DNA of 64,000 bases from Arthrobacter sp. B1I2 (lineage in GTDB: Bacteria > Actinomycetota > Actinomycetes > Actinomycetales > Micrococcaceae). Below the pieces are notes generated by a model. That model was not told the origin of the DNA and did no database searches. It worked only from the letters and a program-made list of their open reading frames with translations. The stretch is taken from contig NZ_JAUSYC010000001.1 in assembly GCF_030816485.1 (NCBI RefSeq), positions 868,001 through 932,000 on the forward strand, read 5' to 3'. Below are positions 50,442-58,710 of this stretch, piece by piece. The first letter of the stretch is position 1, and every line of letters begins with the position of its first letter. Made by a program: the position numbers and the translations under genes.

Positions 50442-50501
50442 ATCGATTGCTGAGTACTTGTCGTTTTCGGGCCCGAAAACGACAAGTGCGGAGCAATCGA
50501 T
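50442..50501. repeat. Intergenic palindrome, copy 2 of the repeat family, bidirectional terminator
   Basis: A 60-base near-perfect palindrome centred on GGGCCC, with ATCGATTGCT at one end and AGCAATCGAT at the other, and ACTTGTCGTTTTCG in the arm. It shares ATCGATTGCT and CTTGTCGTT, and GTGCGGAGCAATCGAT on the right arm, with the copy at 19966-20027. It lies between convergent genes ending at 50436 and 50508. Confidence 0.88.
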
Positions 50502-50507
50502 TGGGGG

Positions 50508-51470
50508 TCAGGACGTACGCAGGCGGCGCTCGACGTCGGCCGTGTCCGGGTACGCCGCCTGCGTCCCTTTGCGGGTGGTGGCCAGGGCCGCGGCAACGGA
50601 AGCGAAGGCTGCGGCATCGGCGAGCGCGTCGCCCGCGGCCAGCCGCACCGCCACCGCTCCGGTAAAAGCGTCCCCCGCGCCGGTGGTGTCCACTGCAGCA
50701 ACCCGGGCGGGCGCCACGAATGCCACGCGGGAGCCGGAAGAGGGCAGCGAATCCAGCACCACGGACCCCTGCGAACCCAAAGTCACCAGGACCTGCGGGA
50801 TCCCATGGGCCGCAAACCGCTCCCGCACCGCATCCCACTCGCCGGCAGGTGCCCCGGCGCCGGGAACCGAGGAACCCAGGAACAGCGCGGCCTCGTGCGC
50901 GTTGACCAGCAGCACGTCCGTCAGCTGGGCCAGGGCCGCGGGGATTTCCGCGTACGGCGAGAGGTTCAGCAGGACTGTTGCTCCGCCGTCGTGCCCTGCC
51001 TGGGCGGCAGCCAGCACGGTGTCCATGCTGACCTCGAGGCAGAGGCTCACCACGGCGGCCTGCTCCAGGACGTCGGAAGCCCCGGCCACGTCGGCAGGGG
51101 ACAGGGTGCCGTTGGCGCCGGCGGAGATGATGATGTTGTTTTCGCCGTGCGCGTCCACGGCGATCACCGCAACGCCGGTAGGCTCGCTGGACGTGCGCAC
51201 ATGACTGACGTCCACGCCCGCTCCGGCCACCGAGGCTTCGAGCATGGCGCCGTTGGCGTCCTCCCCCACGGCACCTACCAGGCTGACGCGCCCGCCCAGC
51301 CGTCCTGCGGCGACGGCCTGGTTGGCGCTCTTGCCGCCGGGGTTCACGACGAACCCATTGCCGTGAACCGTCTCGCCGGGCTGCGGGAGCCTTTCGCAGT
51401 AGATGGTGAGGTCTGCGTTGAGGGAGCCGACGACGACGATCCGGCCGGTGTTTTCAGCCGCGGCACTCAT
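50508..51470 (-). CDS. rbsK: Ribokinase
   Basis: A 320-residue PfkB-family kinase of the ribokinase type. It starts VVVGSLNADLT, has NPGGKSANQAVAAGRLGG (about 43-60), the ATP/anion-hole motif DTTGAGDAFTGA with the catalytic Asp, and the conserved GANG of ribokinase. It makes ribose 5-phosphate. It is the last gene of an operon with a nucleoside hydrolase and an MFS transporter, where it would use ribose freed from nucleosides. Its start overlaps the MFS stop (ATGA, 51467-51470). Confidence 0.9.
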   Translation of the reverse strand: MSAAAENTGRIVVVGSLNADLTIYCERLPQPGETVHGNGFVVNPGGKSANQAVAAGRLGGRVSLVGAVGEDANGAMLEASVAGAGVDVSHVRTSSEPTGVAVIAVDAHGENNIIISAGANGTLSPADVAGASDVLEQAAVVSLCLEVSMDTVLAAAQAGHDGGATVLLNLSPYAEIPAALAQLTDVLLVNAHEAALFLGSSVPGAGAPAGEWDAVRERFAAHGIPQVLVTLGSQGSVVLDSLPSSGSRVAFVAPARVAAVDTTGAGDAFTGAVAVRLAAGDALADAAAFASVAAALATTRKGTQAAYPDTADVERRLRTS

Positions 51471-52897
51471 GCTGCCACCTCAGCCTCTACCGGCTTGGGG
51501 ATCAGGAGTGACGCCGCGAACGCGGCGACGGTCAGGGCCAGGCCGACGACCACGACGGTCAGGTAGGAGGCCGTCGCGTCGCCGAGTGACGACGTCGCCA
51601 CCAGCACGGCCGGCAGGATGAGGAAGCTCAGGCCCGCGCCCAGGTTGAAGGCGCCGGCGTTCATGCCGGGCAGGAAGCCGGGGTTGCCGGCGGGCGAGAG
51701 GACAACGCCGAGTCCGTTGAGCATGATGTTGACCGTACCGGCGTACATGATGCCCAGCAAGACCGTGCCGGCGATCATCAGCGGCAGGCTGTGCAGGCCG
51801 AGGAACGCGATGATGGCGAGCGCCGCGATGCTGCCCAGCAGCCCGATCCGCAGCACCCTGGTGTATCCGAGCACCGGTGCCAGCCTGCCGCTCAGCGGGC
51901 CCACCAGCCAGCCCAGCAGGGCGTACGGGGTGAGGATGATCAGCGACATTTCCGTGGGGCCCATGCCGAAGCCGGGGTCGGCGGCCTGGACGTAGGCGGG
52001 AACGATGCCGTTGATCACGGCAAAGATGCCGGTCATGGTGAGCGTGGTGGTGAGCAGCGGCGCCCAGGTGGAGCGCTGGCGCAGGTGCACGGTTTCCACC
52101 ATCGGCTGGGCGGCGCGCTGTTCGGTGCGCCAGAAGGCAAAGAACGCGACGGCGGCAACCAGCACGAGGGCCAGGCTCAGCATCAGCGTGGCTGATGAGA
52201 AGCCGGCCACCAGCTTGGAGCCTTCATTCAGGGCGGTCAGCAGGGCGCCCACGGCAACGACGATAAAGAACACGCCCAGCCAGTCCATCCGGGTTCCCGC
52301 GGCAGGCTTGCTCTCGTTGGCAAGGAACAAAATAAGGGCGGTGGCGGCGGCGGCCAGGACCACCATCAGCCAGAAGATGCTGCGGAACCCGAAGTGCTCG
52401 GCGAAGTAGCCGCCCACAAAGGAGTCGACGCCGGCCACGCCGCCGTTGACGGCGGTGATGAGGCCCATCAGTGTCCCGTATTTGCGCGGGTTGCTGACGG
52501 CGGAGCGCAGCATGATCAGGCAGAGCGGCACGGTGGGCCCGCTGACGCCCTGGATGATGCGGCCCACGAAGAGCCAGGTGATGTCCGGGGCCAGGGCTGC
52601 GATGACGGAGCCCACGGCCATGAGCACCATCATGCCCACCAGGACCTTCTTGCGGCCCACGATGTCGCTCAGGCGCGGCAGGAACAGGGAGAACAGCGCG
52701 GCGGCGGTGAAGAACCAGGTCTGGGAGAGACCGATGACGGCCTGGTCGGTCTTCAGTTCCTCGCCCATGGTCACCAGCGCGGGGCTGAGCATGGAGGCGT
52801 TGAGCTGGAAGGCCACGCAGGCTGCCAGCAGAGCGGTCATGAGGGCGGCGATGTTGCCGCGGCCGGTCTTGGTTTCGGCCATGGTTGCGGTAGCCAT
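51467..52897 (-). CDS. MFS transporter, probable nucleoside importer
   Basis: A 476-residue major facilitator of the DHA2/14-helix type, with RLSDIVGRKKVL in the loop 2-3 and GGVAGVDSFVGGYFAEHFGFR after helix 5. By itself the family covers drug exporters and solute importers; the flanking nucleoside hydrolase and ribokinase make nucleoside uptake the likeliest job. The ATG at 52897 abuts the nucleoside hydrolase stop with no spacing, and its stop overlaps the rbsK start, so all three are translated together. Direction of transport is inference. Confidence 0.83.
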   Translation of the reverse strand: MATATMAETKTGRGNIAALMTALLAACVAFQLNASMLSPALVTMGEELKTDQAVIGLSQTWFFTAAALFSLFLPRLSDIVGRKKVLVGMMVLMAVGSVIAALAPDITWLFVGRIIQGVSGPTVPLCLIMLRSAVSNPRKYGTLMGLITAVNGGVAGVDSFVGGYFAEHFGFRSIFWLMVVLAAAATALILFLANESKPAAGTRMDWLGVFFIVVAVGALLTALNEGSKLVAGFSSATLMLSLALVLVAAVAFFAFWRTEQRAAQPMVETVHLRQRSTWAPLLTTTLTMTGIFAVINGIVPAYVQAADPGFGMGPTEMSLIILTPYALLGWLVGPLSGRLAPVLGYTRVLRIGLLGSIAALAIIAFLGLHSLPLMIAGTVLLGIMYAGTVNIMLNGLGVVLSPAGNPGFLPGMNAGAFNLGAGLSFLILPAVLVATSSLGDATASYLTVVVVGLALTVAAFAASLLIPKPVEAEVAA

Positions 52898-54004
52898 TTA
52901 CTTGACCCCTCCGGCGGTGAGGCGGGCACTTTGCGGGCGTACGACGTCGGACGCGCTGCCGTTGGTGGGCGCCGCGCCTTCGCTGCGTTCGCCGTCGTCC
53001 GCGTTGCTGTTGGTGCCCGGCTCGCCGATGCGTTCCAGCGCGTCGGTGACCAGGTCCCAGAAGCGTGCGTGGTCCAGGTCCACGGCCACGCTGGTGTGGC
53101 AGTCGGCGGGGGCGGGGGAGCGGAAGTCCGCCACCGTCATGCCCAGGGTGAGGGTGCCCTGCAGTTCGATGTTGACCGGAACCTTGCGGGTGCTGACGAT
53201 GCTGGGGTCGATCACGTAGGCCACGGCGCAGGGATCGTGGACGGGCGGATAGTCGAAGCCCTGCGCGTCCTTGTAGGTGTGGGCGAAGAAGTCCATCAGC
53301 TCGGTGACGAACCTGGCCGGCGTGGTGCCGATCGCGGCGATCTTTTCCACGACGTCCGGGGTGGCCAGCGCCTGGTGGGTGAGGTCCAGGCCCACCATCA
53401 CCACGGGCCACTTCTCGTTGAAGACGATGTGCGCGGCCTCGGGGTCGATGATGATGTTGAACTCTGCCACGGCGCTCCAGTTGCCCACGTGGTAGCCGCC
53501 GCCCATGAGGACAACTTCCTTGACGCGTTCCACGATGCGCGGTTCCTTGCGGGCGGCCATGGCGATGTTGGTCAGGCCTGCGGTGGGCACCAGCGTGACG
53601 GTGCCGGGCTCGTGCGCCATGACGGTGTCGATGATGAGGTCGACGGCGTGGCGCGGGTCCAGCTCGATGGCGGACTCGGGGAGGGCGGGGCCGTCCATGC
53701 CGGACTCGCCGTGGATGTCCGGCGCGGTTTCGATGCTGCGGACCAGCGGCCGCGGGCAGCCGGCGGCGAAGGGAACACCGGTGATGCCGGCGATGGTGCC
53801 AACGGCCAGGGCGTTGCGGGTGACTTTTTCGAGGGTCTGGTTGCCCACCACCGTGGTCACGGCCAGCAGTTCGATGTCCGGGTTGCCGTGGGCGAGCAGC
53901 AGCGCCACGGCGTCGTCGTGGCCGGGGTCGCAGTCCAGGATGATCTTCCGGGGCTGGCCCTTCGGGGGCCGGGGGTTTGGTTCCACGATGGTTCTCCACG
54001 TCAT
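52898..54004 (-). CDS. Nucleoside hydrolase (IUNH family)
   Basis: A 368-residue inosine-uridine-preferring nucleoside hydrolase, which splits ribonucleosides to base and ribose. The calcium/ribose motif DCDPGHDDA is at residues 24-32 (Asp24, Asp26, Asp30, Asp31), followed by VVGNQTLEK, the core MGGGYHVGNW, and HDPCAVAYV with the late Asp. The C-terminal 45 residues are polar and seem disordered. Start ATG 54004 is chosen because homology begins soon after; upstream in-frame ATG lacks support. It heads the operon, with LacI-type dyads 67-117 bases upstream. Confidence 0.9.
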   Translation of the reverse strand: MTWRTIVEPNPRPPKGQPRKIILDCDPGHDDAVALLLAHGNPDIELLAVTTVVGNQTLEKVTRNALAVGTIAGITGVPFAAGCPRPLVRSIETAPDIHGESGMDGPALPESAIELDPRHAVDLIIDTVMAHEPGTVTLVPTAGLTNIAMAARKEPRIVERVKEVVLMGGGYHVGNWSAVAEFNIIIDPEAAHIVFNEKWPVVMVGLDLTHQALATPDVVEKIAAIGTTPARFVTELMDFFAHTYKDAQGFDYPPVHDPCAVAYVIDPSIVSTRKVPVNIELQGTLTLGMTVADFRSPAPADCHTSVAVDLDHARFWDLVTDALERIGEPGTNSNADDGERSEGAAPTNGSASDVVRPQSARLTAGGVK

Positions 54005-54070
54005 TGGGGCCTGCCGGTGCACCAGGGTTTCAGTATTCCGGGAGTGATCATGGCAGGCTTTTGTGGCGTA

Positions 54071-54086
54071 CGTCAAACGCTTAACG
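54071..54086. promoter_or_regulatory. LacI-type operator 1, nucleoside operon/regulator intergenic
   Basis: CGTCAAACGCTTAACG, an imperfect dyad with central CG. It differs by one base from the site at 54106-54121, and lies in the divergent region between the nucleoside hydrolase and LacI genes. Confidence 0.7.
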
Positions 54087-54105
54087 CAAGGCCCGCGTTT
54101 GCCCA

Positions 54106-54121
54106 CGTCAAACGCTTGACG
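54106..54121. promoter_or_regulatory. LacI-type operator 2
   Basis: CGTCAAACGCTTGACG, a near-perfect dyad (one mismatched pair) with the central CG of LacI-family sites. Its centre lies 35 bases from that of operator 1 and its end 44 bases before the LacI start at 54166. Confidence 0.75.
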
Positions 54122-54165
54122 CCTTGTCCGGTCTCGGTCCTCCCGGAAACTACTAGGATCGAAGC

Positions 54166-55212
54166 ATGAACTCCGGGGAACAGGTGCAGCATCGGGGCCG
54201 TCCCCGGCGGGTAACGGCGGCCATGGTCGCCGCCCGGGCAGGGGTCTCGGTGGCGACGGTGTCCCTGGTGGCCAACGGCAAGACGGCCGGACGCGTGTCC
54301 GAGGACAATATTTCCCGCGTGCAGGAGGCCATCGCCGAGCTCGGGTACGTGGTGGACGGGATCGGCAGTTCCCTGGCCCGTGGCGTCAGTTCCATCGTGA
54401 TCCTGGTGGCGCCGGATATCTCCAACCCGTTCTTCGCCAAGGTGATCGGCGGCGTCCGGGAATCACTGGGACCCAACTACCAGCTCCTGCTCTCCGTCAC
54501 GGATTCAGGTGAATTTCCCAAGGCCGCTGACATCCGGAAGCTGATGTCCCTGCGGCCGGCGGGGCTGTTGGTTGATGCCCCGAACGCCGGCTTCCTGTCC
54601 GACCTCTCGGTATCAGGGCCGCTGGTGTTGCTGGACGCGCCCGGCCTGGAGACGCTTGCCCCGGCCGTGAACCTGGACGTTGCCCAGGGCGCCCGGGAAC
54701 TGGCCGCCCACCTCGCCGACGCCGGCCACCGGCGCGTGGCCTACCTGGACAGCGTGACCGGCACCGCGACCTTCACTATCCGCCGCGACGCCTTCCTGGC
54801 GGCGGCGTCGGCCCGGGGCATGACGGTTGATCCGGGCGATATGCCCGGCACCACCATCGACGTCGGTGAAGCGGCGGCTGCGTTTGCCGCAGCTTGGCCG
54901 GGCTGGCAGCGCGCGGGCGTCACCGCCGTCGTCTGCGCCACGGATACCCACGCCTACGGTGTGCTGCAGGAAGCCAGGGTGGCCGGGATCAAAATTCCCG
55001 GGGAGCTGGCCGTGGCCGGCTTCGACGACCTGCCCTATTCGGCCACCAGCAGCCCGGGCCTGACCAGCGTCCATTTGCCGGCCGACCAGCTGGGGCTGAA
55101 GGCGGGCGAGCAGTTGCGCCGCCTGATGGAGGGCCGGCCGCTGGAGCAGGAAGAGCTCATCCTGGAGAGCTCCCTGGTGGTGCGCGGGTCCACGTCGGCC
55201 GCCGAAACGTAG
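54166..55212 (+). CDS. LacI family regulator of the nucleoside operon
   Basis: A 348-residue LacI-family regulator: helix-turn-helix TAAMVAARAGVSVATVSLVA (about residues 17-36), then hinge and a type 1 periplasmic-binding-like domain (IVILVAPDISNPFFAKVI). It is divergent from the nucleoside hydrolase-MFS-ribokinase operon, and two nearly identical dyads lie in the shared promoter region. It probably represses both directions and senses ribose, a nucleoside or a base. The hinge helix SSLARG is typical. The effector is inferred. Confidence 0.87.
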   Translation: MNSGEQVQHRGRPRRVTAAMVAARAGVSVATVSLVANGKTAGRVSEDNISRVQEAIAELGYVVDGIGSSLARGVSSIVILVAPDISNPFFAKVIGGVRESLGPNYQLLLSVTDSGEFPKAADIRKLMSLRPAGLLVDAPNAGFLSDLSVSGPLVLLDAPGLETLAPAVNLDVAQGARELAAHLADAGHRRVAYLDSVTGTATFTIRRDAFLAAASARGMTVDPGDMPGTTIDVGEAAAAFAAAWPGWQRAGVTAVVCATDTHAYGVLQEARVAGIKIPGELAVAGFDDLPYSATSSPGLTSVHLPADQLGLKAGEQLRRLMEGRPLEQEELILESSLVVRGSTSAAET

Positions 55213-55258
55213 GGGCATGCGAAGGCCTGCTGTCGGGGGCCCGCCGTAAGCTGGGACC

Positions 55259-56365
55259 ATGCCGAGTAACTGGGAAAGTCTGGACGCGCCGCTGCGTGAG
55301 TCGGTGGAGCACAACGTAGAGATCTATGAGCGCGTCCGCCCTGCCCTGAAGCTCGTCACCCGGGACGTCCTGCTCACCCTCCGGGACATGCTCAAAGACA
55401 CCGAGGTGACGCCGCTTTTCGTCAGCGGACGCACCAAAACGGTGGAGTCCTTCAAGGAGAAGATTTCCCGGACGGAAGAGCCACTGGAACCCGGCGGCCC
55501 GCGGCTGCTCAAATTCCCGGATCCGTTCCGAACCCTCAATGACATGGTGGGGATTCGGGTGATCACCAAGCTACCGGCGGAAAATGCCTTGGTGGCCAAC
55601 ATCATCAAGCGGCAGCGGCAGCTTTTTGACTGCCGCGGGGACCGGGAGAAGGACATCGGTTCCATCGAGTCGGGCACCTACGGCTACTCCAGCCGGCACC
55701 TGATCCTGCGGACTATCCAGAACGAGGCCGTCAAGGAGTACCAGCAGGTCTTCAACCCGGACGCCGTGCCCAATGGCAGTTACTTCTTCGAATGCCAGAT
55801 CCGCACCATCTTCGCCCATGCCTGGAGCGAGATCGAGCACGACATCCGATTCAAGGCCGAAGACCCACGCGCGTGGACGCCGCACTTCGACCGCCAGTTC
55901 ACGGCCACCGCCGCCATGCTGGAAACGGTGGAAACGGCGTTTGCCGACCTGCACGAACGGTACGAGGAGGTCCGCAGCTTCTGGGACATGGACGGGGAGG
56001 GCGCGGCGCCTCTCACACCAAACCGGGTCCGCGATGTGTGGCGCACCCTGCTCCCGCACGTGGACCGCAAGGTGGACGACGACTGGGGCTGGGCTGCCGA
56101 ACTCCTCGCCGCCCACGGGCTGAACCAGACCATGCAGCTGGCCGGGCTGCTCAGCGCCAACCGCATCACCGAGGTCCGCAGGGCCCTGGACCACCGCTAC
56201 TCCCCCGGCCCCGACCGGCTGATGGACGACCTCCTGCTGTGGCAGTACGGCACCAAGCACATCGACCTCACCGCAGAACCCGCCGACGCTGTCCCGCACC
56301 CGCGGCGCGACAGCCTGATGCGGCGGCTGCGGCAGATCGAGCGGTACCGGCTGACGACGAAGTAG
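55259..56365 (+). CDS. RelA/SpoT-domain (p)ppGpp synthetase without hydrolase domain
   Basis: A 368-residue protein with a RelA/SpoT synthetase domain at residues about 30-200. The ATP-binding R-x-K-x-x-x-S-x-x-x-K motif (Arg58, Lys60, Ser64, Lys68), DMVGIR (95-100), the GTP loop GYSSRH (142-147) and the catalytic region FECQIRTIFAHAW (177-189, Glu178) followed by EIEHD are all present, so it may transfer pyrophosphate from ATP to GTP. No HD hydrolase or TGS domain exists. The C-terminal 150 residues are helical and unrecognised, larger than in RelP/RelQ. Whether it is a housekeeping small alarmone synthetase or toxin-like is open. Confidence 0.85.
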   Translation: MPSNWESLDAPLRESVEHNVEIYERVRPALKLVTRDVLLTLRDMLKDTEVTPLFVSGRTKTVESFKEKISRTEEPLEPGGPRLLKFPDPFRTLNDMVGIRVITKLPAENALVANIIKRQRQLFDCRGDREKDIGSIESGTYGYSSRHLILRTIQNEAVKEYQQVFNPDAVPNGSYFFECQIRTIFAHAWSEIEHDIRFKAEDPRAWTPHFDRQFTATAAMLETVETAFADLHERYEEVRSFWDMDGEGAAPLTPNRVRDVWRTLLPHVDRKVDDDWGWAAELLAAHGLNQTMQLAGLLSANRITEVRRALDHRYSPGPDRLMDDLLLWQYGTKHIDLTAEPADAVPHPRRDSLMRRLRQIERYRLTTK

Positions 56366-56396
56366 GGGTTGCACCTTCTCTTCTATTTGCTGGACT

Positions 56397-56414
56397 CAGC
56401 TTTGGAAGAAGCTG
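56397..56414. terminator. Small hairpin between convergent genes
   Basis: CAGCTT at 56397-56402 pairs with AAGCTG at 56409-56414 around a six-base loop, between the stops at 56365 (plus) and 56416 (minus). Weak candidate terminator. Confidence 0.35.
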
Positions 56415-56415
56415 C

Positions 56416-56718
56416 TCAGCCTTCGCACTCCACGCAGTAGGCGTGGCCGTTGCTCTCCCGCGCCAACTGGGACCGATGCCGGACCAGGAAACAGGAATAG
56501 CAGGTGAACTCGTCTGCGGCCTGGGGAATCACCTGCACGATGAGCTCATCGGAGATGATTTCGCCACCAGGTATCAGCCCTTCATCGAGGGCATCGGCCC
56601 CGTCCAGCTCGGTGACGACGCTGCGGGCATCAGGGGCGTTCGCGGACTGCAAATCCTCCAGTGAACGATCCTGGGATTCCTTGACATCGGAACGGACTTC
56701 GTCATAGTCGGCTGCCAC
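56416..56718 (-). CDS. DUF4193 family zinc-ribbon protein
   Basis: A 100-residue acidic protein with a C-terminal zinc ribbon: FTCYSCFLVRHRSQLAR, then CVEC four residues from the end, the four cysteines binding one metal. This is the actinobacterial DUF4193 family, whose function is unknown; it is sometimes placed with RNA polymerase or translation accessory factors, without proof. I chose the GTG at 56718 (giving MAADYDEV, as in relatives that begin MATDYD) with GAAGGAAGAA ahead, over in-frame ATGs at 56757 and 56802. Confidence 0.85.
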   Translation of the reverse strand: MAADYDEVRSDVKESQDRSLEDLQSANAPDARSVVTELDGADALDEGLIPGGEIISDELIVQVIPQAADEFTCYSCFLVRHRSQLARESNGHAYCVECEG

Positions 56719-57077
56719 GTAGGTGCTTCTTCCTTCAATCGTCGCTCTGATGCTCATTCCGGACGAGACTGTAACGTACGCGGTTGCCCGGTTGTTCCTC
56801 AAAAGGTATGCCAGCGATAACAGGACGCTTAGTTAGACAAGTGGCAGCGCTTCACGCGTCGCAGGTATATGAATGCGTCAAGACTTATTAGGTACTCCGC
56901 ACTTAGAAGCACTGTCCTAGTCAAGCTGCCGCAAACCTCGTATTGCCGCCCTCCCGAAGTCTTCTTTTGACCGATCTCTTGCCCGCTCCCACTGCTGGCA
57001 CATAGGCTCATAGTGTGAGTGGCGGGGACGGCAATCCGAAAAGCGGATCCGGCCCGCGACCCGTGAAGGAAACAAGC
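56719..57077. other. 359-bp divergent intergenic region
   Basis: This stretch separates the DUF4193 gene (minus) from the cold-shock gene (plus). It is more AT-rich than its surroundings and must carry both promoters and the cold-shock 5' leader. I see no open frame with ribosome site and coding bias, and no clear operator. Long structured leaders are usual for csp genes. Confidence 0.6.
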
Positions 57078-57281
57078 ATGGCAACAGGTACAGTCAAGTG
57101 GTTCAACGCCGAAAAGGGCTTTGGTTTCATCGCCCCCGACGACGGAAGCGCTGACGTGTTCGCACACTTTTCGGCAATCGCTTCCAGCGGTTACCGCTCC
57201 CTCGACGAGAACCAGAAGGTTCAGTTTGACATCACCCAGGGCCCTAAGGGTCCGCAGGCTGAGAACATCCAGCCGCTCTAA
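57078..57281 (+). CDS. Cold-shock protein, CspA family
   Basis: A 67-residue OB-fold nucleic-acid chaperone. RNP1 is KGFGFI (13-18) and RNP2 VFAHF (27-31), with the normal start [12 protein letters not shown]. It binds single-stranded RNA or DNA, aiding translation at low temperature or in general growth. AAGGA precedes ATG 57078. A strong intrinsic terminator follows, so it is monocistronic. The 359-base upstream region fits a long csp leader. Confidence 0.96.
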   Translation: MATGTVKWFNAEKGFGFIAPDDGSADVFAHFSAIASSGYRSLDENQKVQFDITQGPKGPQAENIQPL

Positions 57282-57292
57282 GCGGTTGTTAG

Positions 57293-57328
57293 GAAGCTGG
57301 CCGGCACATGCTGGCCAGCTTCTTTTTG
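57293..57328 (+). terminator. Strong intrinsic terminator of the cold-shock gene
   Basis: GAAGCTGGCC at 57293-57302 pairs with GGCCAGCTTC at 57313-57322, followed by a run of five T. Confidence 0.92.
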
Positions 57329-57427
57329 TTCGCTCCATGCCAAGCCTGCCTCATGATTCACATCGCGTCCTCATAGGTCGGCAGGCGCACAGGTCATACT
57401 GGAAGGATCCAGGATTCTCTATTTCCC

Positions 57428-58303
57428 GTGGATAGTATCTGGGACAGGACGCCACCCTACGCGAGGGTCAGTGAGGACGTGATCGAAGGAGTTGCCGCGG
57501 TAATCGGCCGGAACAATGTCACAATATTGGGCCGGGATGATGGGCCTGTGATGATGTTTGCCCACGGTTTTGGCTGCGACCAGGCTATGTGGCGGAAGCT
57601 GCTGCCCTATTTCGTTGATGATTACCGGTTGGTGCTTTTTGATCATGTCGGTGCAGGACACTCCGACATCAGCGCCTACGACTGGGAGAAGTACGGGTCC
57701 CTGGATGGGTACGCGTCGGACCTGCTGGAGATTTGCGTCGCCCTTGAACTTGAGGACGTCATCCTGGTGGGCCACAGTGTCAGCACGATGATCGCCGTGA
57801 TCGCCGCAGTGCAGGACCCCAACCGTTTCTCCCACCTGGTCCTGCTTGCTCCTTCACCCCGTCATACCGATGACCCGTACGACGGCTACGTGGGCGGGTT
57901 TTCGCGGGAAGACATCGAGGCCCTGCTGGCATCTTTGGACAGCAACTATTTCGCCTGGGCCGCGGCCTTGGCGCCCATAGTTATGGGCAATCCGCAGGAG
58001 CCGGAATTAGCGGAGGACCTGCGTGTCAGCTTCTGCCGGACAAATCCGTCCATCGCAAGGCACTTCGCCGGGGTAACTTTTTTCTCCGACACCCGACCTG
58101 AGCTGAAAAAGTTGCGCACCAACTGCCTGATTCTGCAGTGCTCCGACGACCGGCTTGCACCGCCGGAAGTGGGCGCCTACCTGCACAAGAATCTGGAACA
58201 CAGCACCCTGATGCAGCTTCAGGCCACCGGGCACTGCCCCCACCTCAGCGCTCCGGAGGAAACGGCCCGGGCGATTATGCACTACCTCGACAGCCGCTCG
58301 TGA
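57428..58303 (+). CDS. RsbQ-like alpha/beta hydrolase (KAI2/D14 superfamily)
   Basis: A 291-residue alpha/beta hydrolase closely patterned on Bacillus RsbQ: FAHGFGCDQAMW, VGHSVSTM (nucleophile Ser117), GGFSREDIEALL, NYFAWA, MGNPQEPEL, the acid in QCSDDRLAP (Asp240 or 241) and TGHCPHLS (His269). RsbQ works with the phosphatase RsbP to activate SigmaB under energy stress, and plant KAI2 and D14 are hormone receptors of this fold. No RsbP-like gene lies beside it. About 20 residues precede the usual family start, so a later start is possible. Its ligand is unknown. Confidence 0.87.
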   Translation: MDSIWDRTPPYARVSEDVIEGVAAVIGRNNVTILGRDDGPVMMFAHGFGCDQAMWRKLLPYFVDDYRLVLFDHVGAGHSDISAYDWEKYGSLDGYASDLLEICVALELEDVILVGHSVSTMIAVIAAVQDPNRFSHLVLLAPSPRHTDDPYDGYVGGFSREDIEALLASLDSNYFAWAAALAPIVMGNPQEPELAEDLRVSFCRTNPSIARHFAGVTFFSDTRPELKKLRTNCLILQCSDDRLAPPEVGAYLHKNLEHSTLMQLQATGHCPHLSAPEETARAIMHYLDSRS

Positions 58304-58649
58304 CAGGCGACGTCAGCCCCTCCCCCGCTCGACTTTGAAGCCTTCTTTCATCAAGCACCCTGCGGATGCCTGGTAGCACTCACTGACCTACCACTACGAG
58401 GGGGTGACCTCTCCCCCGGCGCAGCTTGCAGCTTGACGAAAGGTCTATATCGGCCTTTCGAAACTGGCGGGGAGTGCCGGAGGAAGGGGCTGTTTTACGG
58501 CATTCGTCCGTGGCGTTTTCCCGAAGTCGGAGGCGCGTTGCTTCGATCGGCTGACGGCCCATGATGCCCGGGACCGGACAGCTGCCGTCCACGTTGCATC
58601 GGGCGATTTCCTGTCATGCTCAATCCTGCCCTGCTGGCTTCTGTCGCCC
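58304..58649. other. 346-bp intergenic region
   Basis: No convincing gene: the possible frames have no ribosome site or recognisable product. It holds two hairpins that might end the RsbQ-like transcript (GGGGG/CCCCC at 58400-58417; CGAAAGG/CCTTTCG at 58437-58460) and leads into the promoter at 58650. Confidence 0.5.
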
Positions 58650-58678
58650 TTGACTCATTTACTGATTACACTCATAAT
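58650..58678 (+). promoter_or_regulatory. Sigma-70 type promoter of the oxidoreductase operon
   Basis: -35 TTGACT at 58650-58655, exactly 17 bases spacer, -10 CATAAT at 58673-58678, a good match to the housekeeping consensus. It lies 32 bases upstream of the start at 58711. Confidence 0.75.
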
Positions 58679-58690
58679 TGATTTCACTCA
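58663..58690 (+). promoter_or_regulatory. Direct repeat operator, TGATTACACTCA and TGATTTCACTCA
   Basis: Two 12-base direct repeats differing by one base, 16 bases apart (58663-58674, 58679-58690), overlapping the -10 box and transcription start area. A third copy (TGACTACACTCA) lies before the tetR gene at 60648-60659, so these are the likely TetR binding sites. Confidence 0.65.
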
Positions 58691-58710
58691 ATATGAAAGA
58701 GAGTTTCGGT

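Noticed and set aside
52224..54169. Long open frames on both strands across the nucleoside hydrolase and MFS genes
   Set aside because: These arise from high GC third positions; translations are His/Arg/Gly-rich without domains, and the true genes are clear.
58380..58592. 70-codon minus-strand frame in the intergenic region before the oxidoreductase operon
   Set aside because: No ribosome site, no recognisable protein features, and hairpins cover part of it.
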